DNA from: Collinsella aerofaciens
Lineage (GTDB): Bacteria; Actinomycetota; Coriobacteriia; Coriobacteriales; Coriobacteriaceae
Direction: 5' to 3'
Length of the DNA: 64,000 nt
Assembly (NCBI RefSeq): GCF_015554145.1
Contig: NZ_JADNHZ010000008.1
Coordinates: 1-64,000, forward strand
Shown here: in pieces, positions 8,396 to 16,793 of the stretch
Layout: the number at the start of each line of letters is the position of its first letter
How positions within the stretch are numbered: position 1 is the stretch's first letter
Notes under the pieces: model-generated
What the model saw: only the letters and a program-made list of their open reading frames with translations
Databases searched by the model: none
What the model was told of the DNA's origin: nothing
Program-made: the position numbers and the translations under genes

Positions 8396-9430
8396 TCACT
8401 CGACACCGTACAGTCGCTGCGCCGTGCCGCCAAGCACAAGATCTGTGTCTGCATTGCTCAGACTCGCGGCACGAACGCAGGCGACACCCTCGGTGAGCCA
8501 CTCGCGTTTAACCGGATAGCTCGTGCCAAAAACAATATGGTCTGCACCCAACACGTTAACCGCGCAGGCGAGGAGTGTCTTGCCCCAAGGCTGGGCATGG
8601 GACATGTCGAAATAGATGTTGTTCTCGAGGCGCTTGGAAACGGTCTCGGTATCGACCTGAAAACGTCCAGAGGCATCAGGGCGCTTGGGGCCGTGAGGCA
8701 GCAGCATCTCCTTGAACGCAAAGTATGCGCCACCGAGCATGGAGTGGACCATCTTGATATTAGGATAGCGCTCGAAGAAATCACCAAAGATCTCGCGGCC
8801 GATCGCCGTAGTTTGGTCGACGCAGCGACCATAAGAGCGGCGAAGGTTGTCGTACGCGAGAAGCGACTCGTTCTCGACCGGTACGGGAACATGGTGGACG
8901 TAAACGGTGACGTTGCGCTCGTTCAGGTGCTCGAAGAAGCTCGAGAAAACCCGGTCGTCGAGATAGCGCTTGCCGTAGTGAGCGCAGAGCTGCACACCCG
9001 CAAAACCATCGTCGAGCCTGCGGTCGAGCTCCTCTAAATTTGCCTTGGTGCCAAAGGGTGGCACAGCGACAAGCGGAATCAGGCGGCCATTTGACGCCTT
9101 CGCGTCAGCGGCCATACCGTCGTTGAAGCGCCGACACATCTCGAGCGACATCCACTCGTGGCAGCCGGGGAGCTTGAGGATCGCCTTGTCGACCCCCGCC
9201 TCATCCATATCGGCCAAGCGCTTCTCGAGGGTGTAGTCGCCCTCGATGTAATTAAGGCCCGGAGAACCGGCGGGCATCTCGATCACGATCTGTCGCTTGC
9301 CGGCGGAATTCACGGTCAGATAGCCTTCGGTGTCGTAGGCGCGGGGCACCTCGGCCAAAAACTGTTCGCAGAGCGTCTCGTCATGAAAGATGCGCTCGTC
9401 GAACCAGTAGGAATTTGCATCGATAATCAT
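8396..9430 (-). CDS. Amidohydrolase-2 fold protein lacking several metal ligands
   Basis: 344 residues with the amidohydrolase-2 (ACMSD-like) TIM-barrel layout. The first strand is MIIDANSYWF, where active members have a metal-binding HxH. The usual later His residues are present in TVYVHHVPVP and KMVHSMLGG. The last strand reads FGTSYP where GTDYP or GSDWP supplies the catalytic Asp. Loss of HxH and Asp argues against a classical metal-dependent hydrolase or decarboxylase; a metal-independent lyase or hydratase, or a regulatory role, is possible. First gene of the operon (amidohydrolase, two ceramidase-like genes, PTS EIIBC). Confidence 0.75.
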   Translation of the reverse strand: MIIDANSYWFDERIFHDETLCEQFLAEVPRAYDTEGYLTVNSAGKRQIVIEMPAGSPGLNYIEGDYTLEKRLADMDEAGVDKAILKLPGCHEWMSLEMCRRFNDGMAADAKASNGRLIPLVAVPPFGTKANLEELDRRLDDGFAGVQLCAHYGKRYLDDRVFSSFFEHLNERNVTVYVHHVPVPVENESLLAYDNLRRSYGRCVDQTTAIGREIFGDFFERYPNIKMVHSMLGGAYFAFKEMLLPHGPKRPDASGRFQVDTETVSKRLENNIYFDMSHAQPWGKTLLACAVNVLGADHIVFGTSYPVKREWLTEGVACVRAASLSNADTDLVLGGTAQRLYGVE

Positions 9431-9511
9431 TGGTTGGAACCGCCTTTCATCTTGTTGAGAACATTCTAGAAAAGCGGGTACCCGGGCATCAATTCCAGCT
9501 TAAGCCTACTG

Positions 9512-9528
9512 TATTCCATTTTGGAATA
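9512..9528. promoter_or_regulatory. Dyad operator candidate upstream of the amidohydrolase-PTS operon
   Basis: Perfect inverted repeat TATTCCATTTTGGAATA about 85 bp upstream of the first operon gene, with a further half site ATTCCA at 9492. The dyad contains a T-N11-A pattern as in LysR sites. The 9431-9598 gap holds no gene that I can see, so the operon promoter should be here. Confidence 0.45.
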
Positions 9529-9598
9529 GAACTTACCGCTCACACGCGAACCTTGCTCGCTCAAAGAGACAAAGCGTTAGCAGCACGGGCTTAGACAG

Positions 9599-9637
9599 AA
9601 AACGGCCGGCCCGCATCCGTTGCGGGCCGGCCGTTTT
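9599..9637. terminator. Rho-independent terminator of the XRE-aminotransferase gene
   Basis: AAAACGGCCGGCCCGC paired with GCGGGCCGGCCGTTTT around a 7-nt loop, directly after the stop at 9658 on the minus strand. A/T flanks make it usable in both directions. Confidence 0.88.
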
Positions 9638-9657
9638 AGTACAGGCTACCTTTGCCG

Positions 9658-11178
9658 TTACGACTGGCGGTAGTGATCGAAGAAGTCGGCGAGGTCTTCG
9701 AGGGACTCTTTGAGCACTTCCATGCGCGGCAGGTACACGATACGGAAGTGGTCGGGCTCAGCCCAGTTGAAGCCGCCGCCGCGCGTGATCAGAATCTTCT
9801 TCTCGTGCAGCAGGTCAAGGGCGAACTGCTCGTCATCGGTAATGTTGAACTTCTTCACATCCATCTTGGGGAAGATGTAGAACGCCGCACGCGGCTTAAC
9901 CACCGAGATGCCGTCAATCTTGTTGAGCGCCTCATACACAAAGTTGCGCTGCTCGTAGACACGGCCGCCGGGGCGGATGTAGTCGTTGACGGACTGATGG
10001 CCACCGAGCGCCGTCTGAACGATCGACTGAGCCGGCACGTTGGAGCACAGGCGCATGTTGGAGAGCATGTTGATGCCCATGATGAAGTCGCTCATGCAGC
10101 GCTGGTTGCCCGAAAGCACCATCCAGCCAATACGATAGCCCGCGATCATGTGCGACTTGGACAGACCGCTAAAGGTGACGCAGGGCAGATCGGGAGCGAG
10201 CGAGGCAATCGAGACGTGCTCGTAGCCGTCCATGCACAGGCGGTCGTAGATCTCATCGGCAAAGATCATCAGCTGATGCCTGCGTGCAACCTCGACGATG
10301 CCCTCGAGCACCTCGCGCGGGTAGACCGAGCCCGTGGGGTTGTTGGGGTTGATGATAACGAGGGCTTTGGTCGCGCTCGTGATCTTGGACTCCATATCCT
10401 CCAGGTCGGGATACCAATCCGCCTGCTCATCGCACAGATAGTGCACAGGATGACCGCCGGCAAGGGTTGCGCACGCCGTCCAGAGCGGATAGTCGGGGCT
10501 GGGGATCAGAATCTCGTCGCCATTGTCGAGCAGCGCGTTCATCGAAAGCTGAATGAGCTCGGACACGCCGTTGCCCGTGTAGATATGCTCCATCTGAACG
10601 TTGGGCAAGCCCTTGATCTGCGAATACTGCATGATCGCCTTGCGCGCGGAGAACAGGCCACGCGAGTTGGAATAGCCTTCGCAGTCGGGCAGCTGCTGGC
10701 GCATGTCCTTGATGACCTCATCGGGCGTGCGGAAACCGAAGGGCGCCGGGTTGCCGATATTGAGCTTGAGGATGCGCTCGCCCTCGTCCTCCATACGGGC
10801 GGCCTCGTCGACGACGGGACCGCGCACGTCATACAGGACGTTATCGAGCTTGGTGGATTTAGAAAAAGTACGCATGGTGGTGCTCCTTGCAATTTGAGCT
10901 GAGGGATGGGGTTCGGGCTTGGAATCGTTGCGGGGTGATGATGCCTCGCCTTGATCGGCGTCGCCGGCAAGCAGCCAGGTAACATCGACCTCCAAAATAC
11001 GGGCGAGCAGCTCAGCCACATCGCGCCGCGGAATCGTCTTGCCGCTCACATATTGGCTCATCTGACTCTTGCCGAGTTTTTTGCCGAGCATCTCCGATGC
11101 GCGGATCACGTCCGACTGGCGAACGTCGCGATCGGACATAGCCTGTCGCAGACGATCGCTAAACGTCTCTTGGGCCAC
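9658..11178 (-). CDS. XRE-type HTH fused to class I PLP aminotransferase (AlaA-like)
   Basis: 506 residues from GTG 11178, which follows AAGGAGG at ideal spacing. Residues about 5-75 form a lambda-repressor-like HTH (FSDRLRQAMSDRDVRQSDVIRASEMLGKK.., SQMSQYVSGKTIPRRDV). A linker of about 30 residues leads to a full class I aminotransferase (about 102-506) with the PLP Lys in SGLSKSHMIAGYRIGW, the NPNNPTG motif, and FRIVYLP near the end. This differs from MocR proteins, which use a GntR-type domain. A second ATG at 10875 has its own SD and would give a free 405-residue enzyme of normal family length. The upstream region has several GTTCAATT sites, suggesting self-regulation. The enzyme probably makes alanine from pyruvate and glutamate or a branched precursor; this is inferred from similarity. 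Confidence 0.85.
   Translation of the reverse strand: MAQETFSDRLRQAMSDRDVRQSDVIRASEMLGKKLGKSQMSQYVSGKTIPRRDVAELLARILEVDVTWLLAGDADQGEASSPRNDSKPEPHPSAQIARSTTMRTFSKSTKLDNVLYDVRGPVVDEAARMEDEGERILKLNIGNPAPFGFRTPDEVIKDMRQQLPDCEGYSNSRGLFSARKAIMQYSQIKGLPNVQMEHIYTGNGVSELIQLSMNALLDNGDEILIPSPDYPLWTACATLAGGHPVHYLCDEQADWYPDLEDMESKITSATKALVIINPNNPTGSVYPREVLEGIVEVARRHQLMIFADEIYDRLCMDGYEHVSIASLAPDLPCVTFSGLSKSHMIAGYRIGWMVLSGNQRCMSDFIMGINMLSNMRLCSNVPAQSIVQTALGGHQSVNDYIRPGGRVYEQRNFVYEALNKIDGISVVKPRAAFYIFPKMDVKKFNITDDEQFALDLLHEKKILITRGGGFNWAEPDHFRIVYLPRMEVLKESLEDLADFFDHYRQS
10873..10888 (-). promoter_or_regulatory. Internal ribosome binding site and start inside the fusion gene
   Basis: On the minus strand AAGGAG (10883-10888) sits 7 nt before an in-frame ATG (10873-10875) that begins MRTFSKSTKLDN, exactly the domain boundary. 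It would allow a second product without the DNA-binding domain. Confidence 0.55.
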
Positions 11179-11199
11179 TAGAACCTCCTTGCTGGCAAA

Positions 11200-11281
11200 G
11201 TTCAATTTATACAACACGAATTGAACCTGAGTTCAATTTAGGCAGCAGTATAACGCCGTGCTATTTCGAAAAGTTCAATTT
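11200..11281. promoter_or_regulatory. Operator array GTTCAATT upstream of the XRE-aminotransferase gene
   Basis: Four copies of one site: GTTCAATTT at 11200, the inverted copy AATTGAAC at 11219-11226, GTTCAATT at 11231-11238 and GTTCAATTT at 11273. The middle two make a perfect palindrome with a 4-bp centre (CTGA). A TATAAA-like -10 on the minus strand lies within the array. This is the expected layout for an autoregulated XRE gene. Confidence 0.65.
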
Positions 11282-11341
11282 CAAAAATAAAATGAGCAAG
11301 ACCTCGAGATTTATCCCAAGGCGATAACGACGTGCACGCAT

Positions 11342-12199
11342 TTAGAGGTATTCGAGGAAACGAGCGGCGGCAAGCGAAACATCGGCCGTTCGATATATGG
11401 CGTTGATCTGCCGATGGGGATGCCCTTCGAGCGGACGCACAGCAACATCGAACTGGCAGCGACGCAAGATGAGCGCGGGAAGAATGCTCACGCCCAGGCC
11501 ATCCTCGACCATAGCCATAATCGCATAGTCATCCCAAGTCGACAGTTTTGAGCGCACCGCCAGCCCCGCCCGACGGAATAGCGGCGTAATCTCGTCATCA
11601 GTGCCGCGTTCTAGCAGAATAAACTGCTCGTTGGCTAAATCGGCAAGAGAAACGACCTCCGCCGTGGCAAGCGAGGAGTCCGCTGGCACCACGGCCATCA
11701 ACTCGTCTTGCACCAACGGTCGCGACGCCATGCCGGCGCCGCGTGGCTCGCGCGGAATAAAGCCCAGGTCGCAGCGGCCTTCCGCCACCCATTGCTCAAT
11801 CTCGGAGTAATCACCCATCAGCAGCTCGTAATCGACATCCGGATGATCGGCGCGAAAGCGCGCAATCACCGGCGGCAGTACATGGGTCGCCACACTCGAA
11901 AACGTACCGATACAGATCTTGCCGCGCATGAGCCCACGCATCTCGTCCACGTGTCGCTGCAGGCGGCCAAACTCCTCGCAGAGCGCCTCAACCGCCGGCA
12001 TGATCTGCCGCCCATCGGCAGAAAGCACCACGCCCTCGCGGCTGCGATCAAGCACCTTAAAACCCCAGTCTGCCTCAAGGTCGCCCACCATGCGGCTCAC
12101 GCCCGACTGCGAATAGCTCAGCCGCTCTGCAGCACGCGTAAAGCTGCCGGCACGCACCGTCTCGAGCAGCACTTGCATCTTTTGGATATTGGTCTCCAC
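11342..12199 (-). CDS. LysR-family regulator, divergent from an EamA transporter
   Basis: 285 residues from GTG 12199 (METNIQKMQVLLETVRAGSF); an upstream in-frame ATG has no SD. The N-terminal HTH is standard LysR (FTRAAERLSYSQSGVSRMVGDLE), followed by an effector domain with DDYAIMAMVEDGLGVSIL near the end. It closely resembles the LysR at 50645, which is also paired with a divergent EamA gene. It probably controls the neighbouring transporter through the dyad at 12273. Confidence 0.85.
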   Translation of the reverse strand: METNIQKMQVLLETVRAGSFTRAAERLSYSQSGVSRMVGDLEADWGFKVLDRSREGVVLSADGRQIMPAVEALCEEFGRLQRHVDEMRGLMRGKICIGTFSSVATHVLPPVIARFRADHPDVDYELLMGDYSEIEQWVAEGRCDLGFIPREPRGAGMASRPLVQDELMAVVPADSSLATAEVVSLADLANEQFILLERGTDDEITPLFRRAGLAVRSKLSTWDDYAIMAMVEDGLGVSILPALILRRCQFDVAVRPLEGHPHRQINAIYRTADVSLAAARFLEYL

Positions 12200-12272
12200 G
12201 GCACGTCCCCACCCTTGCATGAGTTTTTGTTATGTTTTCCATGCATTATATTCGCTTTTCTTCTAAAGCCAG

Positions 12273-12287
12273 TTCACCCATAGTGAA
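12273..12287. promoter_or_regulatory. LysR-type dyad between divergent LysR and EamA genes
   Basis: TTCAC-CCATA-GTGAA, a perfect 5-bp-arm inverted repeat of the T-N11-A type, in the 118-bp gap shared by both promoters. Confidence 0.45.
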
Positions 12288-12317
12288 TATGTTCGGATAT
12301 AGAGGGGATGTCAGCGC

Positions 12318-13229
12318 ATGAACAACGGACTGTTTACATACTTAGCAGCATTACTGTTGTTTGGCTCTAACGGCATCATCGCCGCAGCTATCGCACTGCC
12401 GAGCTCCGATATCGTACTGTTGCGCACGTTTTTGGGCGCTCTCACCCTTGCCGCCATCCTCTTCATAACCAAGCGCCATAACCTGCAGGCTCCGTCTCGC
12501 CCCCGCGAGGCCGCAGCGCTCATCGTCTCGGGCGCCGCGCTGGGCGCCAGCTGGATTTTCCTGTTCCGCGCCTATCAGACGATCGGCGTTGGTATCTCCT
12601 CGCTGTTGTATTACTGTGGCCCCATCATCGTTATGGCCCTTTCCCCGCTCATTTTTGGCGAAAAGCTGACCGGCGGCAAAATCGCCGGCTTTGTCGCCGT
12701 CGCCTGCGGTGCTTTTCTCATTGCAGCGCAAGGTCTAGGCGGCAATATGCCCATTGCGGGCATCGTCTGTGGAATCGCCTCGGCCTTCTGCTATGCATTG
12801 ATGGTCATCGCCAGCAAGGGTGCGCCGCACATCGAGGGCCTCGAGAACTCCGCACTCCAAGTGAGCGCCGCCTTTGTGACCGCACTGGCCCTCACGCTCA
12901 TCACGCAGGGCGCTCCCTCGTTCCTGTCCGCCGGCGTCGCCGCCAGCATTGATTGGCGCGCCGTCGCTATGCTCGGCGTCGTCAACACCGGCATTGGTTG
13001 CCTGCTCTACTTTAGCGCCGTCGCCAAGCTGCCCGTCCAGACCGTCGCCGTCGTCGGCTACCTCGAGCCGCTTTCGGCGGTCGTGTTCTCGGCCGCCCTT
13101 TTGGGTGAAGCCATAACACCGGTCCGCCTGATGGGCGCCGCGCTTATCATCGGCGGCGCGATTTTTTGCGAACTCGCCGGCAAACGCGCAAACGCCAAGG
13201 CTGGCATCGCCCAGACAGCACGTGCTTAA
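12318..13229 (+). CDS. EamA/DMT-family transporter (RhaT-like)
   Basis: 303 residues with ten predicted membrane helices in two EamA repeats. It begins MNNGLFTYLAALLLFGSNGIIAAAIALP, and the second repeat starts near GIVCGIASAFCYALMVIASKG. DMT exporters move amino acids or other small metabolites; the substrate is not evident. Divergently paired with a LysR gene, a common arrangement for inducible export. Confidence 0.88.
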   Translation: MNNGLFTYLAALLLFGSNGIIAAAIALPSSDIVLLRTFLGALTLAAILFITKRHNLQAPSRPREAAALIVSGAALGASWIFLFRAYQTIGVGISSLLYYCGPIIVMALSPLIFGEKLTGGKIAGFVAVACGAFLIAAQGLGGNMPIAGIVCGIASAFCYALMVIASKGAPHIEGLENSALQVSAAFVTALALTLITQGAPSFLSAGVAASIDWRAVAMLGVVNTGIGCLLYFSAVAKLPVQTVAVVGYLEPLSAVVFSAALLGEAITPVRLMGAALIIGGAIFCELAGKRANAKAGIAQTARA

Positions 13230-13263
13230 AAGCCCCTGCTTTGAAATGCTACCTGCGTAGATA

Positions 13264-13287
13264 AATAATCCCCAGCTGAGGATTATT
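13264..13287. other. Hairpin AATAATCC/GGATTATT after the EamA gene
   Basis: Perfect 8-bp arms around an 8-nt centre (CCAGCTGA), 35 bp after the EamA stop and about 100 bp before kup. It could be a weak terminator or an operator for kup; there is no clear T tract. Confidence 0.35.
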
Positions 13288-13386
13288 GTCTAAAATAACC
13301 CGATGTGCCAAACTGCTCTTGTATGTATAAAGACGGCATAAAGTTTTTTGTCCTAGACAGATAACCGGATGTCTAAGGGAGTCCTC

Positions 13387-15615
13387 GTGGCACACAACAA
13401 ACTGGAGGCAAACCTCCAAGACCAGCGCGGGCAAGGCGGGCACGGAGCCATCCCCCTCTCCGCTGGCATGCTGCTCGTAACGCTCGGCGTCGTCTATGGC
13501 GACATCGGCACGAGCCCCATGTACACCATGAAATCAATCGTCGCCAACAACGGCGGCATCGGTACCGTCAGCGAGGACATGATCCTGGGCGCGCTTTCGC
13601 TCGTCATCTGGACCATGACGCTCGTGACCACGGTCAAGTACGTGGTAATCGCCATGAAGGCCGACAACCACAACGAAGGCGGCATCTTCGCCCTGTTCAG
13701 CCTCGTACGCAAGGTGGCACCATGGCTGATTCTGCCCGCCATGATCGGCGGCGCGGCGCTGCTCGCCGACGGCATCCTCACCCCCGCCGTCACGGTCACC
13801 ACAGCCATCGAGGGTCTGCGCACCATCGAATGGGGCCATGCGCTGCTGGGCGACGGCCAGACCAACGTCATCATCATCACCATCATCATTATCTGCGGCC
13901 TATTTGCCATGCAGCGCGCCGGCACCTCGTCAATCGGCAAGCTGTTCGGCCCGCTCATGACGCTGTGGTTCCTGTTCCTGGCAGGCGCCGGTCTGTTCAA
14001 CATGCTCGGCAACCTGTCCATCTTGCGCGCGCTCAACCCCATCCGCGGCATTATGTTCCTGTTCTCGCCCATCAACCATTCGGGCATTATGGTGCTCGGC
14101 TTTGTCTTCCTGTCGACAACCGGTGCCGAGGCACTCTACTCGGACATGGGCCACGTGGGCAAGGCAAACATCTATGCATCCTGGCCATTTGTTAAGGCGG
14201 CCCTTATCCTCAACTATCTGGGTCAGGGAGCTTGGCTGCTCGCCAATAACTCCAACCCCCAGATGCTCGCGATGGATATCGTCAACCCGTTCTATATGAT
14301 GCTCCCCGAGCCCCTACGCCCCTTTGCCATCGTGCTTTCGGCCGTGGCGGCCATCATCGCCTCACAGGCGCTCATCACCGGCTCGTTCTCGCTGGTATCC
14401 GAGGCAACGCGCCTCAACCTTATGCCGCACCTGCGCATCCACTACCCCAGCGACACCAAGGGCCAGCTCTATATTCCACTCGTCAACAACATCATGTGGG
14501 TCGGCTGCATCTTCATTGTGCTGCTGTTCCAGAACTCCGAGCGCATGGAGAGCGCCTATGGCCTCGCCATTACCGTGACCATGCTTATGACCACCACGCT
14601 GCTGACGAGCTATATCGCCGGCATCCTCAAGCACAAGCTGGGCGCCTGCGTCTTCGCCCTGCTCTTCGGTGCCATTGAGCTGTGCTTCTTCGCCTCGTGC
14701 CTCACCATGTTCTTTGACGGCGGCTACGTAATGATCTTCTTGGCCTCGCTGCTGTTTGGCCTTATGTACGTGTGGCGCCGCGGCACCGCCATCGAGCGCA
14801 CGCAGACGATCCTGCTGCCCGTCTCCAAGTACATTGACCAGCTCAACCGCCTGCGCAACGACGAGACCTACCCCGTGCTCGCCGACAATCTGGTGTTCCT
14901 CACCAACAGCCCCGACCCGCTCACGCTCGACCGCGACGTGCTCTATTCCATCTTGGATAAGCATCCCAAGCGCGCCAAGGCATACTGGTTCATCAACGTG
15001 CACGTTACCGACGAGCCCTATACGCACGAGTATTCCGTCGAGACCTTTGGCACGGACTTTTTGTTCCGCGTGCGCTTGGACCTGGGCTTTAAGGTCAACC
15101 AGCGCGTTAATGCCTACCTGCGCCAAATCGTTGGCGACTTGATGGCATCGGGTGAGCTGCCGCCGCAGCATCACACCTACTCCATCTACGAGACGCGCGG
15201 CAACGTGGGCGACTTCCGTTTTTGTATGCTGCGCAAGATGCTCGCCCCCGAAACGGACATCAACCGCAATGACCACCGCGTGATGGCCATCAAGTACGCC
15301 GTCCGCCGCGCCTGCGGAAGCCCGGCACGCTGGTACGGTCTCGAGAACTCGGCCATCATCATCGAGTACGTGCCGCTGTTTGCCCGCATGCGCCCGGCCG
15401 TTAAGCTCGTGCGCACCCAAGTGCCGCTCGAGGTTCAGATCGAAGAGGCCGAAGAAATGGAAGTCGACATCTTCTCGGACGACCTGGTCAACGGCAACGA
15501 AGCCGGTAAGAATATGAACGTCGATCCCACTGAGCTGCTCGAGAGCGTCGCAGATACGCCCGAACAGCAACTCGACGGACTCGAGAGCACCCAGTTCAAC
15601 GACGCCAACTTCTAA
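13387..15615 (+). CDS. kup: Low-affinity potassium uptake protein Kup
   Basis: 742 residues from GTG 13387, which has AAGGGAG five bases upstream; an ATG at 13369 in the same frame has no SD. Family signatures: LLVTLGVVYGDIGTSPMYTMKSI, then GGIFALFSL, about twelve membrane helices, and a C-terminal cytoplasmic domain of about 220 residues after residue 480. Kup imports K+ with protons. No K+-sensing riboswitch was recognised in the 139-bp leader. Confidence 0.93.
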   Translation: MAHNKLEANLQDQRGQGGHGAIPLSAGMLLVTLGVVYGDIGTSPMYTMKSIVANNGGIGTVSEDMILGALSLVIWTMTLVTTVKYVVIAMKADNHNEGGIFALFSLVRKVAPWLILPAMIGGAALLADGILTPAVTVTTAIEGLRTIEWGHALLGDGQTNVIIITIIIICGLFAMQRAGTSSIGKLFGPLMTLWFLFLAGAGLFNMLGNLSILRALNPIRGIMFLFSPINHSGIMVLGFVFLSTTGAEALYSDMGHVGKANIYASWPFVKAALILNYLGQGAWLLANNSNPQMLAMDIVNPFYMMLPEPLRPFAIVLSAVAAIIASQALITGSFSLVSEATRLNLMPHLRIHYPSDTKGQLYIPLVNNIMWVGCIFIVLLFQNSERMESAYGLAITVTMLMTTTLLTSYIAGILKHKLGACVFALLFGAIELCFFASCLTMFFDGGYVMIFLASLLFGLMYVWRRGTAIERTQTILLPVSKYIDQLNRLRNDETYPVLADNLVFLTNSPDPLTLDRDVLYSILDKHPKRAKAYWFINVHVTDEPYTHEYSVETFGTDFLFRVRLDLGFKVNQRVNAYLRQIVGDLMASGELPPQHHTYSIYETRGNVGDFRFCMLRKMLAPETDINRNDHRVMAIKYAVRRACGSPARWYGLENSAIIIEYVPLFARMRPAVKLVRTQVPLEVQIEEAEEMEVDIFSDDLVNGNEAGKNMNVDPTELLESVADTPEQQLDGLESTQFNDANF

Positions 15616-15637
15616 CACGCCACCAGCCATTGACGAC

Positions 15638-15675
15638 AACGGCCTCGCATCTCATAAGAGGTGCGAGGCCGTTTT
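15638..15675. terminator. Bidirectional terminator between kup and bile salt hydrolase
   Basis: AACGGCCTCGCATCT pairs with AGGTGCGAGGCCGTTTT. It lies between convergent genes. Confidence 0.88.
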
Positions 15676-15696
15676 ATGTCGCAACGGACCAGTGAG

Positions 15697-16662
15697 CTAC
15701 GAACGGCGCGGCTCGGGAACCACGAGCCTATCGGGGCTCGCGCCCTCGGCATCCATCAGGCTCACGTAGCGAATCGACGGATCCCCATACATCGCGTAGT
15801 AATAATTGCCCGTGCGCGCGCTAAAGCATCCGGTGTAGATAGTCTTCTCGAACTTGCCATCGCCCATCCTGGACGCTCCCTCGATCATCACCACGCCCTC
15901 GAGCGAGCGGAACATGCGAACGACGTTTTCGGTCTCGCTCTCCTTTTGCGGGTAATTGGCATTGAGGTACGCCGCCTTTACAAAACGGCTCGGCGAATAG
16001 CAATCGCCCGGAATGCCGCGCATGCCGGCACCGGCTCCATAGGGCTTAAGCTCGGCGCCACGCCATGTCGCCGTCTGCGGAAAATCGCTTGTGGCGGTGA
16101 TATAGGTGCGCAGGTTTTCCATGTGCCACGGGAAGGTCGGCTGGTTGGCAAGGGTGTCGACCGGATCGTCGTATACATGCAGGCCGTCAGCCATCATCTC
16201 GACCACGATGCTACGCTGGCTGTCGCCGATAATCCAATGGAGCAGCGACACGCCCAGCCCCTCTCCTGCAGATTTGGCGACAATCACCGTATCGCGCAGC
16301 GCAGCCTCGACCTCGTCGACCGTCGAGAACGTCGCTGCCACCCACAGGGGAAACTCATAGGCCGCGATATTGGTCTTTCCATCAACCGGGCCCTCGGCAT
16401 ACTCGGCATAGCCGGGAAAGTTGAGCCCCGCCACAGCCAGACCCGCATCGTTACCACAGTCGAAAAACATGGGATAGTTCTTGTAATCGATGCACATGCC
16501 GATTACCGCGTGTGCCGCCGACGCATCGTCGATAAACGAATACGGAATATGAAACCCGCGCGGCATCACGCGAACCTGTTGACCGTAGTCAAAGCTCCAG
16601 TCGAGGTTGCGGCCTAGATACATGTGGCCAGAATTATCGGTAAATCGAATGCTCGTGCACAT
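15697..16662 (-). CDS. bsh: Bile salt hydrolase (choloylglycine hydrolase family)
   Basis: 321 residues starting at MCTSIRF; Met removal exposes Cys2, the N-terminal nucleophile. ATG 16662 follows AGGAGGCGCT; the frame is open 63 bases further upstream without an SD. Active-site residues are visible: Cys2, Arg18 and Asp21 (GRNLDW), Asn81 (GLNFPGYA), Asn173 (TLANQPTF) and an Arg in SRFVKAAYL. Asn81 with this context favours bile salt hydrolase over penicillin acylase, which usually has Tyr there. The enzyme removes glycine or taurine from conjugated bile acids in the cytoplasm and fits a gut resident. Single-gene unit. Confidence 0.87.
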   Translation of the reverse strand: MCTSIRFTDNSGHMYLGRNLDWSFDYGQQVRVMPRGFHIPYSFIDDASAAHAVIGMCIDYKNYPMFFDCGNDAGLAVAGLNFPGYAEYAEGPVDGKTNIAAYEFPLWVAATFSTVDEVEAALRDTVIVAKSAGEGLGVSLLHWIIGDSQRSIVVEMMADGLHVYDDPVDTLANQPTFPWHMENLRTYITATSDFPQTATWRGAELKPYGAGAGMRGIPGDCYSPSRFVKAAYLNANYPQKESETENVVRMFRSLEGVVMIEGASRMGDGKFEKTIYTGCFSARTGNYYYAMYGDPSIRYVSLMDAEGASPDRLVVPEPRRS

Positions 16663-16725
16663 AGCGCCTCCTAGCTTTACGTTCTTGCTAAGCTCATTGT
16701 CACCAAACAAAAAGGCGCTAAACAC

Positions 16726-16766
16726 AAAAGCCCGGACATGACAACAATGTCACGCCCGGGCCAAAA
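16726..16766 (-). terminator. Terminator of the deformylase-like gene
   Basis: On the minus strand TTTTTGGCCCGGGCGTGACA pairs with TGTCATGTCCGGGCTTTT. It follows the 16794 stop and sits just upstream of the bile salt hydrolase promoter. Confidence 0.7.
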
Positions 16767-16793
16767 ACGACGAAGTGCGGTGCCGTAGTCACC

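Noticed and set aside
9652-10902. 416-residue open frame antisense to the aminotransferase
   Set aside because: No SD or family motifs; the opposite strand encodes a complete PLP enzyme.
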